Shown here piece by piece: positions 24,589 to 32,430 of a DNA stretch of 64,000 nucleotides (within the stretch, counting starts at the first letter, position 1; each line of letters opens with the position of its first letter). The stretch comes from Bacteroidales bacterium (GTDB lineage: Bacteria; Bacteroidota; Bacteroidia; Bacteroidales; UBA7332). Location of the stretch: NCBI GenBank assembly GCA_028687995.1, contig JAQTZA010000001.1, positions 434,001 through 498,000 of the forward strand, written 5' to 3'. Position numbers and translations under genes: made by a program. The notes beneath the pieces were generated by a model. The model saw only the letters and a list, made by a program, of their open reading frames with translations, was not told where the DNA came from and ran no database searches.

Positions 24589-25272
24589 CTACTTTTTCCG
24601 TCGCAAAACTACACCTTTAAAATCGGAGGGCAACAAATTACTTACTAAATATTCTTTCTCAATTATTACATTAAATACTTTATTCAAGCACTTATCTGCC
24701 AATTCTAGCTTATTACCTCTCTGAACAACACTCCCCATGGATAAAAATAAGCCTTTATAATGAAGCTTATAACTTGATTTCGCAATAATTAAGGATAATG
24801 AATTATCATCTTTATATTCACCAACCAGCACCCTTTGATTGATTTTCTTCAATTTGTTTCTCGCTTCGACTTTGGATATTATTTTATCTTCTTCAATATC
24901 AATAGGGTCATCCTCTTTATCTCTCAATAATACAAATTTGAGAGACTGCATACACCCAAATGATTTTGAAACAAATAGAGTTTTGGAGTCTATTTTAATA
25001 CACTCAATTTCGAATTTACAAATATTATCTTTCAATATGACTTTTGATCCATTCTCAAAATATTTCCCAACAGACAATAAGGTTGACTCAAGAATATCGT
25101 CAGAATATGACTCATCAAGGGTAATGTCATATTTCCCAGATTTATGAAAACAAAGCGTGCATGCGAATTTTTCATTAAAATTCACAAGGTTGTATACTCC
25201 AACCATTTGAGCGAATGATTCCGAAAGAAATGCATAGAAAATCAACATAACCAATATACAGAATGCTCTCAT
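24589..25272 (-). CDS. Hypothetical exported protein with two similar halves
   Basis: This 227-residue protein has a signal peptide (to about residue 21, ESFAQ). The mature part seems to contain two related beta domains: GVYNLVNFN ... FVLLR (about 25-120) and GEYKDDNSLSLIIAKSSYKLHYKGLFLSMGSV ... GVVLRRK (about 150-227), with the pattern G-x-Y, alternating strands and a closing LR. This resembles small lipocalin-like lipoproteins in outline only. It is flanked by inverted repeats (B at 24511, A at 25333). I recognise no family; an immunity or inhibitor-like role is conjecture. Confidence 0.6.
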   Translation of the reverse strand: MRAFCILVMLIFYAFLSESFAQMVGVYNLVNFNEKFACTLCFHKSGKYDITLDESYSDDILESTLLSVGKYFENGSKVILKDNICKFEIECIKIDSKTLFVSKSFGCMQSLKFVLLRDKEDDPIDIEEDKIISKVEARNKLKKINQRVLVGEYKDDNSLSLIIAKSSYKLHYKGLFLSMGSVVQRGNKLELADKCLNKVFNVIIEKEYLVSNLLPSDFKGVVLRRKK

Positions 25273-25332
25273 GATTAATATGGATAAGAAAATTTATAAA
25301 ATGCTGGAATTCTAAACTGTGATGCAAATCCG

Positions 25333-25456
25333 CCCGTCCTCACGGATATACCAACGAATGGCGGTGCTCGTCAGCGGAATATACTATCCCGCTTCTTTAG
25401 TATTACTAGAAACAACGTTCAGCGGAGCTAACTGTGTTCCGACAACAAATGTATTG
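25333..25456 (-). repeat. Dispersed repeat A, copy 2
   Basis: This is one of four related copies (17899, 25333, 27005, 27197). Read on the minus strand it encodes PLTSTAIRWYIREDG and then a stop about 40 bases before the start of the gene at 25272; another stop just ahead interrupts the frame, so it is a relic. The outer end matches the inverse of repeat B. The stretch 25273-25624 contains no gene besides repeats A, B and D. Confidence 0.68.
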
Positions 25457-25520
25457 TTTTTTCGCATTACAAATGCTTATAGTATAGAAAAGGCGGATTA
25501 ACAAAAATCCGCCTTGACCG

Positions 25521-25560
25521 TACATCACTTTTCTACGGTTTTATATCCAAGGGGACGGGG
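25521..25560 (+). repeat. Dispersed repeat B, copy 2
   Basis: The 40 bases contain ACATCACTTTTCTACGG and TTATATCC, then GGGGACGGGG. They match B copies at 24511 and 26541 at most positions. It lies on the 3' side of the orphan pair 25625-26276. Confidence 0.68.
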
Positions 25561-25595
25561 AATCAGTATTGATTTACAATGCATTATATATACAA

Positions 25596-25618
25596 CGCCA
25601 AATCTGATACATTACCAC
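25596..25618. repeat. Dispersed 23-bp repeat D, copy 2
   Basis: It matches 15178-15200 at 21 of 23 positions and likewise lies directly after the stop of a minus-strand orphan gene (25625-26017). Confidence 0.6.
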
Positions 25619-25624
25619 GAGGTA

Positions 25625-26017
25625 CTAATCACATAATACCTTTCCTTTACTGTAATTTATTTGAGCGATGTTATTGTCTTCATTGCTAATAAAGATTTCA
25701 ATGCAATCTCCTTCATTAATTATCAAATCATTACATTCAAAGTTTCTTTGATAATGTTTTGAATTGAAGGTATAATCGCATTTTATTTCACATTGGCCAA
25801 CTCTTTTTCCTGCAGATTGTCCAATCCAAATAACTTTTGCTTTAACAATCGTTGTGGAGCCATTGAGTTTCTCTTTTTCATAATAATAGCTTCTTATACC
25901 AAAGATTGCAAGTAGAAAAAGACAAACTCCTAAAATAATATCGGAATATTTTATGATCAACTTACCAATAACAATTCCTTTAATTGGTTTATTACTGTTT
26001 TTTTTCATCTTTAACAA
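25625..26017 (-). CDS. Hypothetical single-pass membrane protein
   Basis: This 130-residue protein has one membrane segment (about 26-45, DIILGVCLFLLAIFGIRSYYY) followed by a small beta domain with a regular Cys/Asp pattern (AKVIWIGQSAGKRVGQCEIKCDYTFNSKHYQRNFECND, INEGDCIEIFISNED), like OB or SH3-type folds of DUF3592-like proteins. Its start overlaps the end of the frame 25992-26276 by 26 bases, so the two are translated together. That overlap recalls toxin-immunity pairs, with this protein as the possible immunity member. It is flanked by repeats B/D downstream and C upstream. Confidence 0.6.
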   Translation of the reverse strand: MLKMKKNSNKPIKGIVIGKLIIKYSDIILGVCLFLLAIFGIRSYYYEKEKLNGSTTIVKAKVIWIGQSAGKRVGQCEIKCDYTFNSKHYQRNFECNDLIINEGDCIEIFISNEDNNIAQINYSKGKVLCD

Positions 26018-26276
26018 TTCTAGTGGTAGTTGTGTTTACTGTCTGACTAATAGCTTTTTGATTAACTTGTCCAACAGTATTATTCAGCATTTGTGTCTTA
26101 ACCTGATTATTTCTTGCATTTTGGGCATTAACCTTTGCGTCAGCAACATTTTGAGTTTTCACAGGTGAGTTTGGATGTTTTGATAATCTGTTTTCGGCAG
26201 TAGTAACTTTGTTATTTGCTTGAGCAACTTTATTGTTGGCTTTAGATACAGCGATATCCGAACTTGCAGCTTTCAT
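25992..26276 (-). CDS. Helical repeat protein fragment, possible toxin C-terminal tail
   Basis: The first ATG (26276) opens 94 codons, but the frame is open upstream to 26396 without a start codon, so this may be the 3' end of a longer, lost gene. The product is Ala/Asn/Lys/Val-rich and helical, with loose repeats (SKANNKVAQANNKV, VADAKVNAQNARNNQ). There is no signal peptide. The upstream part of the frame lies within repeat C (RAIRRTAGCGRGYGQRG). The 3' end overlaps the next gene by 26 bases. A displaced C-terminal end of a larger surface toxin is a reasonable guess, but no toxin motif is seen. Confidence 0.45.
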   Translation of the reverse strand: MKAASSDIAVSKANNKVAQANNKVTTAENRLSKHPNSPVKTQNVADAKVNAQNARNNQVKTQMLNNTVGQVNQKAISQTVNTTTTRIVKDEKKQ

Positions 26277-26326
26277 TTTGCCAGCTAAAACATCGCTGCT
26301 TTTACTAATAACAGTGTTTAATGCTG

Positions 26327-26415
26327 CCCCCCGTTGACCGTAGCCTCTACCACAGCCAGCCGTTCGGCGTATGGCTCTGCCTACGTCGTTTTTTCTTTAA
26401 AGCTCCTGCTTTTCT
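26327..26415. repeat. Dispersed repeat C, copy 1
   Basis: These bases, beginning CCCCCGTTGACCGTAGCC and running through CGTATGGCTCTGCC, repeat nearly exactly at 27111-27196. Palindromic elements follow (for example GCAAAGCTGGAGCTTTGC at 26426-26443). The stretch 26277-26600 holds only repeat sequence plus the open end of the fragment described at 25992. Confidence 0.75.
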
Positions 26416-26540
26416 TTAGGTATTTGCAAAGCTGGAGCTTTGCTTTTAGTACGAACGAAGGCAGAGCCTTCGCTCAACGACCGCGCTACGGTATATTGCA
26501 GGCTACGATGAACACAGAGGGCATAGATCCCGCCAACGGA

Positions 26541-26580
26541 ACATCATTATTCTACGGTTTCATATCCGGTGGGATAGGAT
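26541..26580 (+). repeat. Dispersed repeat B, copy 3
   Basis: ACATCATTATTCTACGG, then CATATCCGGTGGG. With its left flank (GATCCCGCCAACGGA) it is the clearest link showing that B is the inverse of the outer end of A (compare the reverse of 27197-27250). It sits 3' of the gene at 26601. Confidence 0.7.
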
Positions 26581-26600
26581 AGTAAATTTCTTTTATTATA

Positions 26601-26978
26601 TTATCTAGCTAAATTTGCAACTAGTATGAAAAATAAAGGAATTGATACTATTGAATAAATCCAAAATAAAATTATTCCTTTTGTTCTTCTCTTTTGTTGC
26701 ATTTGATCATATTTCTCTATGATTTCATTTCTTTTTGCAAATAAAAAAAAGTAGTTTGGAATCATGATTGAAAGTCCAAGACCAATTCCTGTAACTTTAT
26801 AATCCACAATAAGTGATTTAATATCAATTTCCAAAATAGAACAACAGATAATACAAAACATCATGATATTAAAAGAAAGCAACATACATATTAATAAATA
26901 TGAGTTAAACTCCAACATATCAGTTCTACCTATTTTCTTTAGAAAATACATCATCCAGTAATACATTTCTTTAATCAT
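26601..26978 (-). CDS. Hypothetical membrane protein with three helices
   Basis: This 125-residue protein has about three hydrophobic segments (about 26-48, 57-78, 101-122) and short charged loops; there is no cleaved signal. Its ATG overlaps the stop of an open frame running out of repeat A (peptide AIRWYIREDW to KKIIV) by ATGA, so the upstream frame and this gene were once translated together. It lies between B (26541) and A (27005), which are inverted relative to each other. It is of unknown function. By position it could be an immunity protein of a lost toxin gene. Confidence 0.6.
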   Translation of the reverse strand: MIKEMYYWMMYFLKKIGRTDMLEFNSYLLICMLLSFNIMMFCIICCSILEIDIKSLIVDYKVTGIGLGLSIMIPNYFFLFAKRNEIIEKYDQMQQKRRTKGIILFWIYSIVSIPLFFILVANLAR

Positions 26979-27004
26979 ACTATTATTTTTTTGGTGTTAA
27001 AAAC

Positions 27005-27111
27005 CCAGTCCTCACGAATATACCAACGAATAGCGGTGTTCGTCAGCGAGATATGCTATCCGCTTCTTTAGTATTACTAGGAAACAACGTTCAGCGGAGC
27101 TAACTGTGTTC
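27005..27111 (-). repeat. Dispersed repeat A, copy 3
   Basis: This is closely similar to the A copy at 25333. On the minus strand it encodes SLTNTAIRWYIREDW and continues in frame to a stop overlapping the start of the 26601 gene. A one-base deletion relative to the 27197 copy breaks the frame further upstream. Confidence 0.7.
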
Positions 27112-27196
27112 CCCCGTTGACCGTAGCCTCTACCACAGCCAGCCGTTCGGCGTATGGCTCTGCCTACGTCGTTTTTATTTTAAAGCTCCTGCTTTT
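27111..27196. repeat. Dispersed repeat C, copy 2
   Basis: It is nearly identical to 26327-26415, here inserted between two A copies. The stretch 26979-27456 contains only repeats A and C and no gene. Confidence 0.75.
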
Positions 27197-27333
27197 CCCC
27201 GTCCCTTCGGATATACCGCACAATAGCGATGTCCGTTAGCGGGATATGCCATCCCGCTTTTTTAGTATTGCGAGGAAACAACGTTCAGCAGAGCTAACTA
27301 CGTTCCGACAACAAATATATTTCTTATTATTGG
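27197..27333 (-). repeat. Dispersed repeat A, copy 4
   Basis: This copy retains the longest open frame of the family on the minus strand, encoding NTKKAGWHIPLTDIAIV followed by RYIRRDG and a stop. Its outer end (CCCCGTCCCTTCGGATA at 27197) is the inverse of repeat B. Confidence 0.7.
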
Positions 27334-27456
27334 AATTACAAATTCTTACAACATTTCTCATAGACCAATAGTAATTGGTTTTAAAATAGTCATAAAAATT
27401 GAGCTATTCCAATAAAAAGAGCTCATAAAAAAACCTGAATAACAACACTTTACAAA

Positions 27457-27524
27457 ATGTGTGAATGATATAATTCCTATCCGCAATTATGTAACACATT
27501 CGGCTTTGGTTGTTCTCATCTTTG
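27457..27524 (+). promoter_or_regulatory. Regulon promoter site 6 (21-bp direct repeat plus -7 box)
   Basis: ATGTGTGA (27457-27464) abuts ATGATATAAT (27465-27474). The second half-site ATTATGTAAC (27486-27495) has period 21, and CATCTTTG (27517-27524) lies 21 bp beyond. It drives the long DUF3494 gene at 27561 and probably the two genes after it. Confidence 0.78.
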
Positions 27525-27560
27525 TACTGTGAAAATTCATTCACACTTTAACGAAACTAT

Positions 27561-29738
27561 ATGAGAATCACGAAACTATTAACGACACTTGCCATGGCAG
27601 CTGTTGTGTTACTTGTGGGATGCAAAAAAGACGATTATGTAGAAGTAATCGGTTTGTGTCCGCTTGTTATTTCAACAAGTCCTGAAGACTTAGCAACAAA
27701 CGTACTACTCGATAAAGTAGTTACTGCTACCTTTAATGAAAAGATGAATGCGACTACCTTCACCTCCGCATCTTATACCCTTCATCAAGGAACGAATGCG
27801 ATCGCAGGTGTCGTAACGTACAAAGATTCGACTGTTTCTTTCACTCCTACCGCACTTTTATTGCCTTTTATGGTATATACCGGAACAGTAAAATCCACCG
27901 TTAAGGATACGCGTGGAAATGCTCTTCAAACAGATTATGTGTGGACATTTACCACACTCCCTCAACTCACCTTATCACCTCTGCCACTCAGCAGCGGAGT
28001 CACCACAGGTGCCGGGCTTTTCGCTCAAGGCTCTACTGTAGCCATCAATGCAACTCCTAATACGGGTTTTGTATTCGTCAACTGGACAGATAATGGAGCA
28101 GAGGTTTCAACCAGTGCTAGTTATCAATTGACGATGGCGGGCAACAAAACACTCATCGCCAACTTTATACCTGTCGTAGCTGGTAATTTCGCAGTCAATT
28201 TATCGGCGAATCCGATTGCTGGTGGCACAACCACAGGAGCGGGCGCATTCACTGCCGGCTCGTTAGTCACGGTAAGTACATTCCCTCACATAGGCTATAT
28301 TTTTAAGAACTGGACAGAGAACAGCACAATTGTCTCTACTAGCTCCAGCTATCAATTTACATTAGTAGCCAACAGAACGCTAGTTGCGAACTATACTGTC
28401 ATACCTGCCTCTCAATTTGCTGTCAATCTGTCGGCCAATCCAGCAGCGGGTGGAACAACCTTAGGTTCAGGATCTTTCAATGCAGCTTCATCTGTCAATG
28501 TTTCGGCAACTGCCAACGTGGGCTATTCGTTTGTGAATTGGACCGAAAATAATGCGTCTGTTTCGACCAGTGCCAATTACACGTTCGTACTGAATGCGAA
28601 TAGAACGTTAGTAGCCAATTTTGCAGTTAATACGTACACCTTAAATGTAACGGCAGTAGGTGGTACTGTCACGAAATCACCTCTACTGTCAAACTATAGT
28701 TATGGAACTACTGTAACATTAATAGCAACACCATCACCCGGCTTTGTTTTTGCTTCGTGGAGTGGAGATGCTATTGGAACGAACAACACCATCGACGTAT
28801 CGATGACTGCAAACAAAAATGTAACTGCCAATTTCACATCCGTAGCTTACACGCTTGATGTAACAGCAGTGAACGGATCGGTAGTGAAAAACCCATCGAA
28901 AGCAACATATACGTTTGGCGATGTGGTGCAATTGACCGCAACTCCAAATCTTGGGTACACATTTACCTCATGGAGTGGCGATGCTTCGGGTACTGTTAAT
29001 CCATATCCACTTACAATGAATGACAACAAGAACGTGACAGCTCTTTTCACACTTTCACCTCCACTTGGACCTGGCGTGATTGATTTAGGTACAGCTGCTG
29101 ATTTTACCATTATGTCTAAAGCAGGTATTTCAACTACCGGTTTGTCATCTGTCACAGGAAACATTGGAGTGAGTCCATCTTCAGCTTCATCTATCACAGG
29201 ATTTGGACTGATAATGAACGTCGACGGACAATCGTCTCATACACCTATCGTTACGGGTAATGTATATGCTGCCGATTATGCAGCACCCACTCCTACCAAA
29301 ATGACAACTGCTATTTCTGACATGGAAACTGCCTTTACCACTGCGAATGGACTCACAAACACGGTCATTGTTGGCCTATATGCTGGCGATATCAGCGGTA
29401 GAACGTTAGCTCCCGGATTGTATAAATGGAGCACAGGTGTATTGATTACCAATGCCGGAGTCACCCTCAGCGGTGGACCGAATGACACATGGGTTTTCCA
29501 GATTGCACAAGATCTGACCGTCAATAACGATGCCAATATTACATTGATTGGAGGAGCTCAGGCAAAAAATATCTTCTGGATCACAGCATCGCAAGCTACG
29601 TTAGGCACCAACACCAATTTCAGTGGAAACATTTTGAGCCAAACATTAATTTCGCTCAACACTGGGGCAAAAGTGAAAGGACGAATGCTCGCCCAAACTG
29701 CTGTGACATTGAATGCTGCAACAGTGGTTCTGCCATAA
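27561..29738 (+). CDS. Modular lipoprotein: Ig-like, five InlB-type repeats, DUF3494 domain
   Basis: The 725-residue protein has a lipoprotein signal with lipobox LVGC (about residues 18-21). Then come an SbsA-type Ig domain (about 32-130: STSPEDLATNVLLDKVVTATF, VWTFTT), five InlB-type repeats of about 70 residues (about 135-500), each with the pattern G-x-F-x-x-G-S, then a W-[ST]-[DEG] motif (FVNWTDNG, FKNWTENS, FVNWTENN, FASWSGDA, FTSWSGDA) and a closing ANF/ANY, and a C-terminal DUF3494 domain (about 510-725: LGTAADFTIMSKAGIS, GRTLAPGLYKW, FWITASQATLGTNTNFSGNIL). The repeats form a stalk that displays the DUF3494 head on the cell surface. It is the first gene behind site 6. Confidence 0.92.
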   Translation: MRITKLLTTLAMAAVVLLVGCKKDDYVEVIGLCPLVISTSPEDLATNVLLDKVVTATFNEKMNATTFTSASYTLHQGTNAIAGVVTYKDSTVSFTPTALLLPFMVYTGTVKSTVKDTRGNALQTDYVWTFTTLPQLTLSPLPLSSGVTTGAGLFAQGSTVAINATPNTGFVFVNWTDNGAEVSTSASYQLTMAGNKTLIANFIPVVAGNFAVNLSANPIAGGTTTGAGAFTAGSLVTVSTFPHIGYIFKNWTENSTIVSTSSSYQFTLVANRTLVANYTVIPASQFAVNLSANPAAGGTTLGSGSFNAASSVNVSATANVGYSFVNWTENNASVSTSANYTFVLNANRTLVANFAVNTYTLNVTAVGGTVTKSPLLSNYSYGTTVTLIATPSPGFVFASWSGDAIGTNNTIDVSMTANKNVTANFTSVAYTLDVTAVNGSVVKNPSKATYTFGDVVQLTATPNLGYTFTSWSGDASGTVNPYPLTMNDNKNVTALFTLSPPLGPGVIDLGTAADFTIMSKAGISTTGLSSVTGNIGVSPSSASSITGFGLIMNVDGQSSHTPIVTGNVYAADYAAPTPTKMTTAISDMETAFTTANGLTNTVIVGLYAGDISGRTLAPGLYKWSTGVLITNAGVTLSGGPNDTWVFQIAQDLTVNNDANITLIGGAQAKNIFWITASQATLGTNTNFSGNILSQTLISLNTGAKVKGRMLAQTAVTLNAATVVLP

Positions 29739-29778
29739 TCTAAATATTCTCAAACAATGTGTACAGAGTTTTTCTCTC

Positions 29779-29800
29779 AGTCCCGATAATGATCGGGGCT
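29779..29800. repeat. Hairpin between the DUF3494 gene and the OmpA-type gene
   Basis: AGTCCCGAT and ATCGGGGCT form a stem around AATG, with one non-Watson-Crick pair. No T run follows on the plus strand, so it may be an RNA processing or partial terminator structure within the operon. Confidence 0.5.
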
Positions 29801-29847
29801 GCCCACATTGTGATTTATCAGTATAAATAAAACTAAAAATACGAAAT

Positions 29848-31884
29848 ATGAAACCTATTATTCATTTCAAAGTAAGAATACAAAGTAGAAAGATTCTGCC
29901 TGTTTTAATGCTCTGCGCAGCTTTCTTCTTCGGGATTACAACCACGCAAGCTCAAGAAGATAGTTACACTCGACCAACTTGGATGTTCGGTATAGCTGGT
30001 GGTGCCAATTTCAACTATTACAATGGGTCGACTCAGAGTCTAAACTCTAGTCTCTCTGTACCAACTACGTTTCACAAAGCAACTGGTACCGGACTTTATC
30101 TGGCACCACTGATCGAATATCATCCAGTCGACTCTCGTTGGGGATTGATGTTGCAAAGCGGCTACGACAATCGCAAAGGATTTTTCGATGCTGTGGTGAC
30201 ACCTTGCAATTGCATTGCCGATTTATCAGCCAATATCAGCTACTTAACAATCGAACCTAGCTTACGTTTTGCTCCATTCAAAGGCAACTTCTATTTGTAT
30301 GGAGGTCCGCGAGTAGCATACAACCTTGCGAAATCGTTTTCGTACACTCAAGGAACCAATCCGTTGTATCCCAACCAAATTGCCAATCCTAATGTAAATG
30401 GCGATTTAAGCAGTATGCGAAAAACAGTGGTATCCATGCAGATTGCCGCTGGTTACGACATTCAATTATCATCCACGAGTCATCGCACGCAATTCGTTTT
30501 TTCACCGTTTGTCTCGTTTCAACCCTACTTCGGGCAAAATCCTAGATGGATTGAAACCCTAAATTTGACGACTCTTCGTGTAGGAGCAGCTCTTAAATTT
30601 GGCCGCGGACACCGTGTGGTAAAAGAACCGGTAATTTTTGAACCAGTTGTGGCACCTTCGCAAACCGTGTTTATCGATTCAGAAGTGTTATTTTCGGCGA
30701 ATGCTCCCAAAAACATTCCAACTGAGCGTCGTGTCAGAGAAGTTTTCCCACTTCGCAACTATATTTTCTTTGATTTAGGTTCAAATGAAATACCGGAACG
30801 CTATGTGTTACTCAAAAAATCGGAAGTGAAAGATTTCAAAGAAGATCAAATGGAGATCATTACACCTAAAAGAATTGCAGGCAGATCTGTTCGTCAAATG
30901 AATGTCTATTATAATGTAATCAACATTCTGGGTGACAGGATGCAAAAAGATCCTTCTACAACCATTCTACTCGTTGGCTCATCTGATAATGGTCCAAAAG
31001 AGGGACGCATCATGGCTGAATCGGTGAAACATTATCTGATAGATGTCTTCGAAATTGATGCCAACAGAATTAGCATCGAAGGAAGATATAAACCCAAAAT
31101 CCCATCAGAACAAGTAGGTGGAGACAACGAATTAGTTCTTCTGCGCGAAGGCGACAGACGAGTATCAATAGAGAGTAGTTCACCTGCATTATTGATGGAA
31201 TTTGTAAGCGGGAAAAGTGTTCCTCTAAAACCCATTGAAATTGTAGAAACAAATACTGCCCCACTCGACAGTTATGTCACATTCAACCTGAAAGGCGGAA
31301 ATGACTCATTCTCGACTTGGTCTATCAAATTGACCGATCAAAAAGGTGTTACTCAAAATTTTGGACCATACACAAGCGCAAGTGTAAGCATACCTGGTAA
31401 AGCAATCTTAGGAACACAACCCGAAGGAGACTATCATGTAGAGATGACTGGAACGACAAAAGGTGGAAAAGTTGTAACGAAAGAGACCACGATTCACATC
31501 GTGTTGTGGACGCCGCCTACCAACGAAGAGATTATGCGATTCAGCATTCTTTTCGAATTCAATCAGTCGAAGGCCATCAACATGTATAAAAAATACATCA
31601 CAGAGGTAATTGCACCTAAAATTCCACAAAACGGATCGGTAATTATTCATGGTTATAGCGATGTTATCGGTGATTCGATTCACAACGAAAAACTCTCGAT
31701 GGCTCGTGCGATGGAAGTTCGACAAATAATAGAAAAACAACTATCTAAAGTAGGACGAAAAGATGTCAAATTCGAAATTTATGGTTTTGGTGAAGAAAAA
31801 ACACTTACACCTTTCGAAAACAAATATCCTGAAGAACGCTTCTACAACCGCACTGTCTTGATTGATCTATATTCGAAGAAGTAA
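29848..31884 (+). CDS. OmpA-family outer-membrane protein with N-terminal barrel
   Basis: The 678-residue protein has an extended signal peptide (to about residue 35, TTTQAQ), a beta-barrel-like part (about 45-255: WMFGIAGGANFNYYNG, YLAPLIEYHPVDSRWGLMLQSGYD, LYGGPRVAYNLAKSF) and a long linker with Ig-like strands (about 450-540). A C-terminal OmpA domain follows (about 550-675) with the peptidoglycan-binding pattern: VIIHGYSDVIGDSIHNEKLSMARAMEVRQII, KFEIYGFGEE and YNRTVLIDL. It tethers the outer membrane to peptidoglycan. It follows the DUF3494 lipoprotein gene by 109 bases and likely shares promoter site 6. Confidence 0.88.
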   Translation: MKPIIHFKVRIQSRKILPVLMLCAAFFFGITTTQAQEDSYTRPTWMFGIAGGANFNYYNGSTQSLNSSLSVPTTFHKATGTGLYLAPLIEYHPVDSRWGLMLQSGYDNRKGFFDAVVTPCNCIADLSANISYLTIEPSLRFAPFKGNFYLYGGPRVAYNLAKSFSYTQGTNPLYPNQIANPNVNGDLSSMRKTVVSMQIAAGYDIQLSSTSHRTQFVFSPFVSFQPYFGQNPRWIETLNLTTLRVGAALKFGRGHRVVKEPVIFEPVVAPSQTVFIDSEVLFSANAPKNIPTERRVREVFPLRNYIFFDLGSNEIPERYVLLKKSEVKDFKEDQMEIITPKRIAGRSVRQMNVYYNVINILGDRMQKDPSTTILLVGSSDNGPKEGRIMAESVKHYLIDVFEIDANRISIEGRYKPKIPSEQVGGDNELVLLREGDRRVSIESSSPALLMEFVSGKSVPLKPIEIVETNTAPLDSYVTFNLKGGNDSFSTWSIKLTDQKGVTQNFGPYTSASVSIPGKAILGTQPEGDYHVEMTGTTKGGKVVTKETTIHIVLWTPPTNEEIMRFSILFEFNQSKAINMYKKYITEVIAPKIPQNGSVIIHGYSDVIGDSIHNEKLSMARAMEVRQIIEKQLSKVGRKDVKFEIYGFGEEKTLTPFENKYPEERFYNRTVLIDLYSKK

Positions 31885-31917
31885 TAATTATATTCACAAA
31901 CAATAAATATTGAAATA

Positions 31918-32370
31918 ATGAAAAGTGAAATATATTTTCAGAAAAATATCTTCATCAATCAGATGTGGTTATTCTTTATGGCTCTTATCACAGCAATATC
32001 ATTTAGCTCGTGCGCTCAGAAGGTTACTTTTAAAACCTCAAGCGTTGTGCCAGCAGCGAGAGGATATGTAAAGATAAAGAAAGACAAAAATGAGAACTAC
32101 AACATCGAGGTGAAACTATTCAATTTAGCAGAAGTAAATCGACTTCAACCCTCTAAGGAGACCTACATCGTATGGATGGTCACAGAGCAAGAATTGGTAA
32201 AAAATATAGGACTCGTAAAAAGTGCTTCTAGCATTTTCTCCAAAAGTCTAGAAGGTTCATTCGAGACCGTATCTTCTTCAAAACCGAGTAAAATATTTAT
32301 TACTGCCGAAGAGTCTTCCGACGTTCAAGTACCTGGTTCCAAAATTGTATTAGCCACAGAACGTTTCTAA
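31918..32370 (+). CDS. Conserved lipoprotein of unknown function
   Basis: The 150-residue frame contains a lipobox FSSC about 30 residues in; a second ATG (31963) would give a normal-length signal (WLFFMALITAISFSSCAQK), so translation may start there. The mature domain is a compact beta sandwich (VVPAARGYVKIKKDKNENYNIEVKLFNLAEVNRL, YIVWMVTEQE, KIFITAEESSD, KIVLATERF), a pattern I recall from unnamed Bacteroidota proteins. It is the last gene of the group after site 6. The function is unknown. Confidence 0.7.
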   Translation: MKSEIYFQKNIFINQMWLFFMALITAISFSSCAQKVTFKTSSVVPAARGYVKIKKDKNENYNIEVKLFNLAEVNRLQPSKETYIVWMVTEQELVKNIGLVKSASSIFSKSLEGSFETVSSSKPSKIFITAEESSDVQVPGSKIVLATERF

Positions 32371-32430
32371 AGCGAAATAACAAAACCAAATCTATCTAGA
32401 TAATTTAATAGATGGTTATATTCAATTGAG

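Noticed and set aside
24511..27333. Insertion sequence or integron
   Set aside because: No transposase, integrase or attC-type structure is encoded between the repeats; only the repeats support mobility.
3134..27524. LytTR-type binding site as explanation for the 21-bp repeat
   Set aside because: The half-site GTTAYAT on the complementary strand breaks the usual LytTR consensus at two positions, and no LytTR gene is in the window; an AraC-type fit is better but not proven.
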